Shown: one piece after another, positions 54,914 through 64,000 of the stretch | How positions within the stretch are numbered: position 1 is the stretch's first letter | Layout: every line of letters begins with the position of its first letter | From: Azophilus sp965220425 | GTDB taxonomy: Bacteria; Pseudomonadota; Gammaproteobacteria; Pseudomonadales; Azotimanducaceae | Direction of reading: 5' to 3' | Length of the DNA: 64,000 nt | NCBI GenBank assembly: GCA_965220425.1 | Contig: OZ244830.1 | Location: forward strand, 2,170,001 to 2,234,000 | Program-made: the position numbers and the translations under genes | The notes under the pieces: generated by a model | Told to the model about the DNA's origin: nothing | The model's input: the letters and a program-made list of their open reading frames with translations, nothing else | The model's database searches: none

Positions 54914-55956
54914 GTGAAGGCAGTACGCCTCGGCATGATGGGTCTCGGCCAGGTTGGCCGGCAGATTTACCGGCTGGCCCTGGACGATGCACGTTTCGAG
55001 GTGGTCGCCGTCTCCGATATCGGGCGGCCGGAAATTCTCCACCATCTGCTTACGAAGTCCGTGGCGCACCAGGTTCCCGTTACGCTCAAAGACAACTACC
55101 TCGTCAGCCATCGACCAGGGTGCGGCGCCGGTGGCCATCTGAAAACGCGCCTGTTACCCGCCGACAAGCCCGCTGATATTCCCTGGGACGTGCTCGGCGC
55201 GGACCTGGTCATCGATACCACGGCGCGCTTCCGCTCGGCCGAGGCACTCCGCCCGCACCTCGACAACGGCGCCCGGCGAGTCATTCTCTCGACGCTGCCG
55301 GAGGGAGAGGTTGACCGTGTCGTCCTCTACGGCGTCAACCAGGGCAGTATCGCCGGCGGAGACCGCATCGTCTCGGCGGGTTCCGCCTCCACCACGGCCA
55401 TGGCCATGGCACTGAAGGTAGTTGCCGGCGCCGGCGCGATCGAACACGTCACCATGACCTCGGTGCACGCCTATACCAGCGACCAGAGCCTGCAGGACTA
55501 TGCCGGTCCGGACTACCGGCGCAGCCGTTCGGGAGCCGAGAACATCATTCCCAACGAGACGCCGGCACCCTACTGGGTGCAGCGGGTCATGCCGGAAGTC
55601 GAGGGCAGGATCAGCGGCTTTGCGCTGAACGTGCCCGTACAGGCCGGCTCGCTCTTGGACATGACCGTGGCGTTCGCCGCCCCGGGAGTAACCCCTGAGC
55701 GCATCAACGATCTGTACGTCGCGGCGGCGGCAGCGGAGCCGGAGCTGATTGCCGCCACCGGGGATCCGATCGTGTCTTCCGACGTCAAGGGATGTTCGCA
55801 ATCCATACTCGTCGACCTGAAAGGCACGCTCAAGGCCGGCTCGAAGCTGATCAAGGTGCTGGCCTGGCACGAGTCCCTGGGGCATGCGCGGCGCATTCTC
55901 GATCTCGCCGCGCTGTACGGCGGGCTCGATGCCGCACCAGCAGGGGAGAATTTCTG

Positions 55957-55957
<1 letters not shown>
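54914..55957 (+). CDS. GAPDH-like protein lacking the catalytic cysteine
   Basis: A 347-aa protein with the GAPDH fold. The N-terminal Rossmann domain (MGLGQVGRQIYRLAL) and the active-site His segment (TSVHAYTSDQSL) are kept. The active-site loop reads S-A-G-S-A-S-T-T where a normal enzyme has S-N-A-S-C-T-T-N-C, so Cys is replaced by Ser. The C-terminal W-Y-D-N-E-W-G-Y is also changed (W-H-E-S-L-G-H-A). Phosphorylating activity is therefore unlikely. GTG 54914 is the start, and the stop overlaps the ATG of a normal GAPDH gene (TGATG). It may be a regulatory or non-phosphorylating partner. Confidence 0.85.
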
Positions 55958-56958
<1,001 letters not shown>

Positions 56959-57271
56959 CAGCATTGCGGCATCGGTAGTTGTTCATTGCGGACTCGGTTT
57001 CGTGACCGCTCCTGCAGGAATCTGGGCGGCGATGATGAATCGATACATGTCAGCCCCCCTCTATGGATTGTCAGTCGGTCGTTTGTACCTACTTATTCGT
57101 TTGACCGCCGAAGACCTCGACCGCTGTAGAAATCCTCGGCTATTCTCCCCCTAGAAGAAAGACAAACCCCGGCGAGACGTCAACTCAACCGGGGTTCTCG
57201 TTCCGCGTAAAGAGGTTTTCAGCACGCGGGGATAAGGTCAATTTTAAGCCATATTCTTTTCCGCATACAAC
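56959..57271. terminator. Gap after gap, with a candidate terminator
   Basis: Within this gap, aaccccgg (57165-57172) pairs with ccggggtt (57189-57196), followed by a weak T-containing run. It could end the fucP-gap unit, although it is 200 bases downstream. I see no gene in the rest. Confidence 0.45.
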
Positions 57272-57523
57272 CGTGTTGTCCAACGCTATATGAGCCTGAA
57301 CGACGCCAGCGTTTCCAACGCTAGGTGAGTATCCATGTTGTAAAGGCCTCTCCGGGCGGTGGATGTACGTACAGTTGTGGCTCTTCTGAATTTCGAGTGG
57401 ATCGGGCTCCGTGGGGATAAGCGGAGTTGCGAAATCGAGTTTGCCCGTGATCGGGACAACGTCGCGCGTCGTTGATCAGGCCGAATGCGTCATTCTGCCG
57501 CAGTCGGCCCGCCCCAGCGTATC

Positions 57524-57590
57524 GTCCGGTCCGCGGCGTCAAGGGTGCGCTACGCCGGGCTACGCCCGCCCTTGACGCCGCGGACCGGAC
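57524..57590. repeat. 22-bp perfect hairpin in the IS110 3' end
   Basis: gtccggtccgcggcgtcaaggg (57524-57545) is perfectly complementary to 57569-57590, with a 23-base loop that itself contains the repeated motif gctacgcc. It lies 107 bases downstream of the recombinase stop. It could be a strong terminator, a block to read-through transcription, or a separate small repeat inserted into the element. Confidence 0.8.
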
Positions 57591-57696
57591 AACCGTGGCC
57601 GAAATTCGCACGCGGCACAGGGGGTGTTGGCCGCGGCTTCTGTCCCTGGTCGGGGTTAAGAAGGTCGGCGCTCATCTCTGGCACCAGGCATCGGCT

Positions 57697-58650
57697 TCAA
57701 CCCGTTGCCCGGACGGGGCTCGGCGTCCACAGCCGATCCTGCTTCAGCAGCGCGTTGGCCAATACCACCAGCTTGCGCATGATCGCCGTCAGGGCCACCT
57801 TCGGCGGCTTGCCGCGCTCGCGCAACTGCGTGTACTTGCGGGCCAGATCCGGGTTGTGCCGGCTGGCGCTGACCGCCGCCATGTAGAGCATCCGCCGCGG
57901 CCGCGCCCGTCCGCCGCGGATGAAGCTGCGTCCCTTCCACTGCCCGGACTCGCGTGTCACCGGGGCCAGGCCCGCGAGGCTGGCGGCGGCCTTGCCGTCG
58001 ATGCGGCCGAGTTCCGGCATCTCGCAGATCAGGCCCGCCGCGGTCACCCCGGCGATACCCGGAATCGACGTCAACACCGCGGATTGCCTGGACATTTCCT
58101 CGTCGTTCCCGACCAGCTTGGCAATTTCCTCGTCCAGCGCCTTGAGCTGTCTGCGAATCTGCTCCAACCGGTTCCTCAACTGCTGCTTCAGCAGCTTGTG
58201 ACGTGCGTGCTTCTGTCGGTTCAGCGCCGCCGTGCGGTCCTTGATCAGCGCGTCCCGCGCCGTCTGCAGGTCGTCGAGATCGCGCCGCGTCGGCGACCGC
58301 GCCTCGACCTGCCGCAACTCGAGCGCCGCTCCCATTTGGGCCAGCACCCGGGCGTCCACCGCGTCCGTCTTGGCCGTCTCGCCCAGCGCCTGCGCGAAGC
58401 GCCGGGCACGCATCGCGTTCACGCGCGTCAGCGGCAGCCGCTCGGCCAGCGCCTCCTCGAAGGCTCGGTGCCACGGTCCGGTGGACTCGTAAATCACGCG
58501 CTCCACCGATGGCCCAGCCCATTTGGCCAGCGCCTCGATCCCGGCCGCGTCGTTGTCGAATCGCGCCGAGTCCCCGGTCAGGTGCCGGTGGCAATCCAGA
58601 TGCGCCTTCGAGATGTCCACACCAATGGTGTTGGGGGTATTATCGGTCAT
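57697..58650 (-). CDS. IS110-family recombinase (DEDD/RuvC-like)
   Basis: A 317-aa IS110 recombinase. The N-terminal RuvC-like domain has Asp in TIGVDISKAHLDC, Glu in VIYESTGPWH and the Asp pair in KTDAVDARVLAQMG. A coiled coil follows (about residues 120-185), then the C-terminal Tnp domain with LTSIPGIAGVTAAGLI, LAGLAPVTRESGQWKGRSFIRGG and the catalytic Ser region. I chose ATG 58650 (M-T-D-N-T-P) because the sequence upstream encodes the bridge RNA. An AAGGA site sits just before it and lies within the predicted closing stem of that RNA. Confidence 0.93.
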   Translation of the reverse strand: MTDNTPNTIGVDISKAHLDCHRHLTGDSARFDNDAAGIEALAKWAGPSVERVIYESTGPWHRAFEEALAERLPLTRVNAMRARRFAQALGETAKTDAVDARVLAQMGAALELRQVEARSPTRRDLDDLQTARDALIKDRTAALNRQKHARHKLLKQQLRNRLEQIRRQLKALDEEIAKLVGNDEEMSRQSAVLTSIPGIAGVTAAGLICEMPELGRIDGKAAASLAGLAPVTRESGQWKGRSFIRGGRARPRRMLYMAAVSASRHNPDLARKYTQLRERGKPPKVALTAIMRKLVVLANALLKQDRLWTPSPVRATG

Positions 58651-58651
58651 A

Positions 58652-58812
58652 CTTTCCTTGCTCCCGTGCTTGTCATTCGGGCCTCGATGCCCATGTATCC
58701 ATTCAGGACAGTAGGGAAAGACGGTGGCGACCAAACTCACTTGCGGCCCCGAGGGCCAAGCCTGAAACGGTCCGCCACCGCCCCCTCCGCCGGTCGTACG
58801 ACCGGCGGAGGG
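58652..58812 (-). ncRNA. IS110 bridge RNA (target and donor guide RNA)
   Basis: On the minus strand, 5' to 3': a 13-bp stem-loop (58812-58783); a target-binding loop closed by an 11-bp stem (58769-58780 with 58722-58732); and a donor-binding loop closed by CTTTCC/GGAAAG (58715-58720 with 58652-58657). In the first loop TTCAGGCT (58766-58759) equals the left target flank and GTGAG (58740-58736) complements the right flank. In the second, ATGGATAC (58702-58695) matches the element's 3' end (ATGGATACT) and GACAAG (58674-58669) complements its 5' end (CTTGTC). Each loop has a G-C-rich hairpin between its guides. This is the layout of IS621-type bridge RNAs. Confidence 0.88.
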
Positions 58813-58888
58813 TGGACCTTTTCAAGGGTCCATGAAGGGGTAACTTTACAGACAAGCCTGAACACCCGGTCTGGGCGATCATTGGAGC

Positions 58889-60152
58889 ATGATCGTGACC
58901 CTACAGACCGAACGCATAAACACCGTTGATCAGATCAATGCCTTCCTGGAAGGCAACGAGCAGGTCGACTACCTTCCACAGGAACGGGACGACGCCTACG
59001 AGTTCGTCCGGCGCACGCTGGTACGCATCGGGTACGGCAGGGTCGGGCGGTCTGGCAAGGGCGCGGTACGCGAGTACCTCGGCAAGACGACGGGGCTGTC
59101 CCGCGCCCAGGTGACCCGGCTCATCGCCCAGTACCGGCAGACGGGGCAGGTCGCCGACCGCCGCCGGACCAACAGCGGACGGCCCTTCGAGCGGATCTAC
59201 ACCGCGGCTGACATCCGCCTGTTGGCCGAGGTCGACGAGATCGGCAACCAGATGTGCGGCCCGGCCACCGGCGCGGTGATGCGGCGTGCCTTCGAGGTGT
59301 TCGGCGACCGGCGGTTCGAGCGGCTGGCGTCCCTGTCCAGTTCGCACCTCTACAACCTGCGGCGCTCCAAGACCTACCGGACCAAGCGCACCGTCTGGCG
59401 GCACACCAAGCCGACCGCGACGCGGATCGGCGTGCGCCAGCGGCCGGTGCCGGAAGGCCAGCCCGGTTTCGTGCGTGTCGACACCGTCCATCAGGGTGAC
59501 CGGGACGGTGAGAAAGGTACCTACGCGATCAATCTGGTGGACGAGGTTACCCAGATCGAACACATCGGCGCCGTGGCGCGGATCGCGGAGGCGTTCTTGA
59601 TCCCCGTGCTGGAAGAACTGCTCGTCACGCTGCCGTTCGTCGTGCTGGGCTTCCATGCGGACAACGGCTCGGAATACATCAATCGCCAAGTCGCTGAATT
59701 GCTGAACAAATTACACATCCGCCAATTCACGAAGTCGCGCGCGAGGCATTCCAACGACAACGCGCTTACTCGAGGGCAAGAACGCCTGGGTGGTACGCAA
59801 GTGGCTGGGCCACGATCACATCCCGCATCGCTTCGCGGCCCAGGTCAACGCCTTCACGCAAGGCGTGCTGACGCCGTACCTGAACTTCCACCGGCCGTGC
59901 CTGTTCGCCTCCGAGCGGCGCGATGCCAACGGCAAGATGCGGCGCCATTACCGCCGCCAGGACGTCATGACGCCTTACGAGAAGCTGAAGTCGCTGCCGG
60001 ATGCCGGGCGGTACTTGCGGCCCGGCGTGACCTTCGATGCCTTGGACCGACTGGCCCACGCCATGACCGATCTGGAGGCGAACGTACAGGCAAACCGCGC
60101 CCGCGACGCCTTGTTCCGGGCCATCGGCCAAGCCACCCCGGAGGCGGCATGA
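58889..60152 (+). pseudogene. Element T transposase, copy B, frameshifted
   Basis: The rve-core transposase is complete in length: HTH region, Asp in FVRVDTVHQGDRDG, Asp in GFHADNGSEYIN, then S-N-D-N-A-L. One extra base at about 59767 (cgcttactcgag; copy A has cctggtcgag) shifts the frame before E-G-K-N-A-W. The last 130 residues to 60152 are in another frame. No slippery run is present at the shift, so it is probably a mutation. Confidence 0.85.
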
Positions 60153-60554
60153 CGGGACGTCGCGATGAACGCGGCGCGTCCCTTGGGGGGGTGTTGCGAA
60201 CCCGTGCGCCAAGCCGTGGATTTGTGGACGAGTCCTTGCGGACCGGCGCGCGCCCTTCGGGCCGTGTGGACAGCCCGTGGACAACCCGCCAGGGCGCGTT
60301 GCCCACCGCCTGCCCACACTCGCGCGTCTCTCGCCCACAACTCCACCGCTTCCACAACGAGTTTTTTCTTCTCGGAAGGAGAACAACGCAATCCAAAAAG
60401 GCAACGTTTCCCATTGGACCGCGCCAGCATCGGACTTGTGCGATACCCCCGGTACCGCCAAAATGCGCCCACTCACAACCAGCCCAATCCGGGGCCAGGC
60501 TTACCACCACACCCCCGCTGTTCAGGCTCATAATCTCATTGGAAAACGCTTCAG

Positions 60555-61991
60555 TTGCCGGACCTGCGGCGGCTGACGCTGGTACTTGAGCATCTTCCCG
60601 ACGGGCCGGTGCTGGAGGCATTGAAGGCGCGGCGGGGGTGCGGGCGCAACGACTATCCCATCGAGCCGATGTGGCGCGCGGTGGTCGCGGGGGTGGTTTT
60701 TCAGCACGTCTCGATCGAGTCCCTGTTGCGCGAGCTCGGGCGCAATCCGGGCCTGCTCGCGCTGTGCGGATTCGATCCGTTGCCGTTGCAAGGCAGGCCG
60801 CGCCGGGCGATTCGCGCGCCTGCCGGGACGGGGGCGGCGACGGTGGTTGAGTTGCCGAGTCCGCGGCGTTTGCCGGTTCCGAACAATTGGAACTTCTCGC
60901 GCTTCGTGCATTTGCTGGAAGGGGCGGAGTCGGAGACGGGCTGCGTGACGGCCATGACGGGGGCGTTGCGCGAGCGGCTGATGACGGTCTTGCCGGATTT
61001 CGGGGTACACCTCGGTTACGACGGCAAGGCGATCGAGAGCCATTCGACGGGCCGAGTGAACCGAGCGACGGACCAGACCTCGGACGCGGATGCGGACTGG
61101 GGCAAGCACGAGACGCACGGCATCGACAACAAGACGGGCAAGGCGTGGACGAAGGTGAAGAGTTGGTTCGGTTACGGTCTGCATTTGATTGCCGACACGC
61201 ACCACGAGATTCCGGTGGCGTTCGAGGTGACGACGGCGTCGGCGTCGGAGCCGGTGGTGTTGTCCGAGATGCTCGAGAAGCTGTTCGCCGAGGACCGGGA
61301 GTTGGCGGCACGTTGCGCCGATTTCAGCGCCGATAGGGGGCTGGACGGCGCCGGACTCAAGAAGGCGCTGTGGGACGATCACGGCATCCGCCCGCTGATC
61401 GACACGCGGGAAATGTGGCGCTTGGAGAAGGAGCTGCCGGATTACGATCCGTCCAGGCCGATCCTGCGGCCGCTGTACACGGACCGGGTGGACACGGTGC
61501 TGCATGCCGAGAAGGGCGAGGTGATTTGCCGGTGTCCGGCGACAGGCGATGAGCGGCCGATGGCGTTTTGCGGCTTCGAGGCCGACCGGGGCACGCTCAA
61601 GTACCGCTGCCCGGCGGCGGCCTACGATCTCGAGTGCGAGGGCCGGGCGAGTTGTTACCGAAACGCCGGCTGCCGGGCGGGCGATCATGGGCGCGTCGTG
61701 CGCATCGACCTGGGGACGCACGACCGGCGCATCTTCACGCCGACGCCGCACGGCGGCCCGTCCTGGCGGCGGGGGTACAACCGGCGCGCCGCCCTGGAGC
61801 GGATCAACAGCCGCCTGGACGGCGGTTTCGGTTTCGAGCGGCATTACATCCGGGGACTCGCGGCGATGAAGACCCGCGTGGGCCTGGCGCTGGCGATCAT
61901 GATGGCGCTGGCGCTGGGGCATGTTCTGGAAGGGCGCCCCGGCCAGATGCGGTCCCTGGTGCGTCCGGTGCCGTTCTCGGACACCGGATAG
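60555..61991 (+). CDS. DDE transposase with DUF772-type N-terminus
   Basis: A 478-aa transposase of the IS4/IS5/IS1182 superfamily. The N-terminal domain (RNDYPIEPMWRAVVAGVVFQH, ESLLRELGRNPGLLALCGF) binds DNA. The DDE residues are Asp in LGYDGKAIESHS, Asp in FSADRGLDGA and Glu in RAALERINSRLDGGFG. A Cys-rich insert (A-S-C-Y-R-N-A-G-C-R-A-G) lies before the last motif. The only start is TTG 60555, 5 bases from the end of element T copy B, so T has probably removed the true start and promoter. The outer ends of this IS are not recognisable. Confidence 0.75.
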   Translation: MPDLRRLTLVLEHLPDGPVLEALKARRGCGRNDYPIEPMWRAVVAGVVFQHVSIESLLRELGRNPGLLALCGFDPLPLQGRPRRAIRAPAGTGAATVVELPSPRRLPVPNNWNFSRFVHLLEGAESETGCVTAMTGALRERLMTVLPDFGVHLGYDGKAIESHSTGRVNRATDQTSDADADWGKHETHGIDNKTGKAWTKVKSWFGYGLHLIADTHHEIPVAFEVTTASASEPVVLSEMLEKLFAEDRELAARCADFSADRGLDGAGLKKALWDDHGIRPLIDTREMWRLEKELPDYDPSRPILRPLYTDRVDTVLHAEKGEVICRCPATGDERPMAFCGFEADRGTLKYRCPAAAYDLECEGRASCYRNAGCRAGDHGRVVRIDLGTHDRRIFTPTPHGGPSWRRGYNRRAALERINSRLDGGFGFERHYIRGLAAMKTRVGLALAIMMALALGHVLEGRPGQMRSLVRPVPFSDTG

Positions 61992-62211
61992 CGCGTCCGA
62001 GGCCGATTTTTCCCGTCGAACCGCTCCGCGGCCGCCCGGCCGGGGTCGCCCCTGTCCGTGCGGCGCGCCCAAGCGGGAATCGTTCTCATCCCCGACCGTT
62101 TTCCGCCCGAAAAGGCTCACGCGGCCATCCGCGACCTTCCCAAGACAACGCCTTCGACAAAATCGGCGGGAACGGCAACCGACAGATTAGTGACAGCGCA
62201 ACTGCCTCTCT

Positions 62212-62234
62212 CTTATAAAATAGTATTTTATAAG
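62212..62234. repeat. 23-bp palindrome
   Basis: cttataaaata and tattttataag, perfect 11-bp arms around one central base. It could be an operator, a promoter-associated site, or the end of a decayed IS. Confidence 0.6.
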
Positions 62235-62350
62235 TGAATTATCAGTTAGCATACATACGAAAATATTTCGCATATACAAAATGCGCCAATCGAGTCGCAC
62301 GTGTGGTGGACGGGCGGGGCCGGCCATGGGGATTCGTTGAAATTCGGGCT

Positions 62351-62491
62351 GGGCAATGGCATTTACTTAGGGGGAGCCGTTTTCGGTTTACCCGGTTCAT
62401 GCCATAAGCCGTTGATTCATGACTGATTATTTCGTCGTTGCGCAAGCGCCTCCAATAAATGGCGTTGTTTCTTAAGTGAATGCCATTGCCC
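62351..62491. repeat. MITE-like inverted-repeat unit
   Basis: gggcaatggcatttacttag (62351-62370) is mirrored by cttaagtgaatgccattgccc (62471-62491) with two or three differences, enclosing about 100 non-coding bases. Size and structure suit a small non-autonomous element. Confidence 0.5.
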
Positions 62492-62574
62492 CCCCAATGG
62501 AATTGACTCAAGGGAATGCGCTATTCACGTTAAGTAAGGTGGTTCCCCGCGCGGGCGCTTTCACAGCGAGTCGC

Positions 62575-64000
62575 ATGGCTCGCCTCCTCATCCCGCGGCG
62601 GTCTTCGCCGCCTGGCAAACCTCGCGCGGTCGCCTCTGGGCCAAGGTCAACTGGCAGTATTTGGTATAACCAAGCGCCGAGCGCCGTTCTTTGTTTCTTC
62701 CTTTTCTCCGGTAGCGCCTTGGCGCTGAACGGCGACGCGAACGCCGCCCCCGCGAACCTGGACCTGCCCGCGATAGTCGCCCTGACGGTGTCGCCGTCGA
62801 GCGTGGGCGAGGGGGCCGGGGCGACGGATGTGGCGGTGACGGCGAGGCTGGAGGACGGCGGCCCGGTGTCCGCGCCGACGACGGTGTCGGCGGGCACGGA
62901 CTTCGAGACGGTGGCGGACTTCGGGATCGAGATTCGGGCGGGCGCGTCCTCGGGGACGGGCACGTTCCGGCTGGCGCCGATCCAGGATCTGGTCGACGAG
63001 GGCGACGGTGAGACGGTGACGGTGGACGGGTCGGCTTCGGGTCTCGCGGTCACCGCAGCCGAGGTGACCATCGCCGCCGACGATGCGGCGCCGACGGTGG
63101 GTCTGACGGTGGATACGGCGAGCGTGGACGAGGGCGCCGCCGTGACGGCGGTGAAGGTGACGGCGGCGTTCGAGGGTTCCGCCACGCTCGGCCAGGACAC
63201 GGCGGTGACGGTGACGGTGGCGGGCGGCACGGCGACGGCGGACGCGGACTACGACGCGGTGGCGGACTTCGAGATCACGATTCCGGAAGGCGCGTCCTCG
63301 GCGACCGGCACGTTCTCGCTCGCGCCCATCCAGGATCTCGTCGACGAGGGGTCGGGCGAGACGGTGACGGTGTCCGGCGCGGCGGGGGTGCTCGCCGTCA
63401 GCGGGACGGAGGTGGCTATCGCCGACGACGACGGGCCGCGGCCGAACCTGAAACTCATCGCGCCGTCCATGATCGTGCAGACGGTCGGCAGCGCATTGGG
63501 CAACTTTCAGCCATCGAAATTAAGGGACGGCAGCGGCCTGTCGGCGACGCCGGTCACCGTCGCCAACTTCGCGGCGGTCACGACTGTCGCCAGCGGACCC
63601 TTCGACAACTGGGCCACCCAGGAATCGGGGAAGGGGGGCTTGGGCTACTTCACCAACCCCGCCAATCCCGAGCCGCAATTGAGGATATCCCTCGGCGGGA
63701 TCCACGAGGTGACCGCGCTGGTGCTCTGGGGGCTGGGCGGCAACCTCAACGAGGCCACGGACTTCACGGTGGCGTTTTCGCAGGACGCCGGCGTCAACTA
63801 CGATAGCGCCACGGAGACGGTCGCGACCGTGCGGCTACTGGGCCGGAACAGCGGCGTGCTGCAGTTCCGCGAGTCGCATGTCGCCGACACGATTCGCCTG
63901 ACCGTTACCGCCAACGCCAAGTCGCGGGGCTTTTCGGGCATCGGCGGCGACCGGGTGGGGCTGGCCGAGTTGCGGGTCGCCGCGGTGCCGCCGGAATGTA
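62575..64000 (+). CDS. Calx-beta repeat protein with discoidin-like domain, runs off window
   Basis: At least 475 residues on the plus strand, with no stop before the window end. From ATG 62575 the first 35 residues are encoded by an IS630 remnant in another frame. A signal-peptide-like stretch follows (AVLCFFLFSGSALA), then two Calx-beta units (VALTVSPSSVGEGAG and VGLTVDTASVDEGAA, each ending APIQDLVDEG and a D-D-D or D-D-A turn), then a possible F5/8-type beta domain (LRISLGGIHEVTALVLWGLGG). It is an exported, probably calcium-binding, adhesive or glycan-binding protein. The start is uncertain because the original 5' end seems lost. Confidence 0.7.
   Translation, partial: MARLLIPRRSSPPGKPRAVASGPRSTGSIWYNQAPSAVLCFFLFSGSALALNGDANAAPANLDLPAIVALTVSPSSVGEGAGATDVAVTARLEDGGPVSAPTTVSAGTDFETVADFGIEIRAGASSGTGTFRLAPIQDLVDEGDGETVTVDGSASGLAVTAAEVTIAADDAAPTVGLTVDTASVDEGAAVTAVKVTAAFEGSATLGQDTAVTVTVAGGTATADADYDAVADFEITIPEGASSATGTFSLAPIQDLVDEGSGETVTVSGAAGVLAVSGTEVAIADDDGPRPNLKLIAPSMIVQTVGSALGNFQPSKLRDGSGLSATPVTVANFAAVTTVASGPFDNWATQESGKGGLGYFTNPANPEPQLRISLGGIHEVTALVLWGLGGNLNEATDFTVAFSQDAGVNYDSATETVATVRLLGRNSGVLQFRESHVADTIRLTVTANAKSRGFSGIGGDRVGLAELRVAAVPPEC
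62605..62668 (+). pseudogene. IS630 transposase C-terminal scrap
   Basis: One frame reads A-A-W-Q-T-S-R-G-R-L-W-A-K-V-N-W-Q-Y, closely matching the C-terminus of the IS630 transposase at 50826-50885 (A-A-W-Q-A-A-R-D-R-L-Q-A-K-V-N-W-Q-F). It overlaps the presumed start of the Calx-beta gene in a different frame. Confidence 0.75.

Larger units (their letters stand above)
57330..58856 (-). mobile_element. IS110-family element with bridge RNA
   Basis: Alignment of T copy B with the intact T end in copy A places the junctions at ctaggtgag (57321-57329) and cctgaacaccc (57 bases after 58800, from 58857). An AG (CT on the coding strand) is found at both junctions, the usual IS110 core dinucleotide. 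About 1.53 kb: recombinase gene on the minus strand, a 206-base 5' non-coding end with the guide RNA, and a 367-base 3' end with a long hairpin. There are no terminal inverted repeats, as expected. Confidence 0.9.
57272..60550 (+). mobile_element. ISNCY-like element T, copy B, with an IS110 insertion
   Basis: Same ends as copy A: cgtgttgtccaa at 57272 and agcgttttccaa (inverted) ending at 60550. An IS110 element occupies 57330-58856 within its left terminal repeats. The transposase gene has a one-base insertion. The element lies just before, and probably truncates, the start of the next transposase gene at 60555. Confidence 0.85.
61992..62574. other. Intergenic region with small repeats, no gene
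   Basis: GC-rich to about 62160, then AT-rich. It holds the palindrome at 62212-62234 and the inverted-repeat unit at 62351-62491. I found no gene. Confidence 0.5.

Noticed and set aside
59760..59775. Programmed frameshift in the element T transposase
   Set aside because: No slippery run at the shift, and copy A shows the sequence without the extra base.
62508..63230. 240-codon minus-strand open frame rich in Thr, Ser and Val
   Set aside because: The plus strand encodes clear Calx-beta repeats over the same bases.

Overview
The window looks like a GC-rich proteobacterium, probably a gammaproteobacterium. The TonB-dependent receptor is of the Xanthomonas/Caulobacter type, the sugar genes match proteobacterial L-fucose and amino-sugar pathways, and the insertion sequences (ISs) are typical of that phylum. 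The very high load of nested and broken ISs fits a host-associated or recently bottlenecked lineage, but no rRNA, tRNA or housekeeping marker is present to fix the taxon.

Layout. 1-4042: an IS3-family element split by an intact IS66 element. 4043-7335: two tandem P4-type integrases (one truncated), a PIN-domain remnant and a remnant of a recombinase-in-trio (RIT) element. 7362-21888: a GC-rich catabolic block. It holds iclR-fucU, divergent from an L-fucose dehydratase-pathway operon (fuconate dehydratase, aldo/keto reductase, lactonase, DUF2961/GH172 protein, SDR). A convergent amino-sugar operon follows (agaZ, agaS, ROK kinase, nagA), then a Gfo/Idh oxidoreductase with a sodium/solute symporter. 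21915-33184: a nested mobile island. 33256-39532: TonB receptor, second symporter and second Gfo/Idh protein. 39533-47460: a second nested island (IS1380 > IS66 > RIT). 47560-50950: an IS carrying a DNA adenine methyltransferase, then an IS630 element. 50996-56958: second fucU, secreted alpha-L-fucosidase, FucP permease, and a GAPDH-like protein without the catalytic Cys beside a normal GAPDH. 57272-62000: more ISs, including an IS110 element inside another IS. 62575-64000: start of a Calx-beta/discoidin-like secreted protein that runs off the window.

How the genes fit together. The receptor could take fucosylated oligosaccharides across the outer membrane. GH29 would release L-fucose in the periplasm, and FucP and the two SSS symporters would import sugars. 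FucU, the aldo/keto reductase, the lactonase, FucD and the SDR form the non-phosphorylating L-fucose route; its last hydrolase is not in the window. NagA, the ROK kinase, AgaS and AgaZ point to N-acetylgalactosamine (or N-acetylglucosamine) use. Together they suggest a glycan containing both fucose and GalNAc.

Most notable. The IS110 element (57330-58856) carries a recognisable bridge RNA at 58652-58812 on the minus strand. Its guide segments match both the element's own ends and the exact site where it sits; the empty version of that site is preserved elsewhere in the window. Also unusual are two RIT elements that each carry a 20-bp palindrome at one end only, and the methyltransferase-carrying IS.
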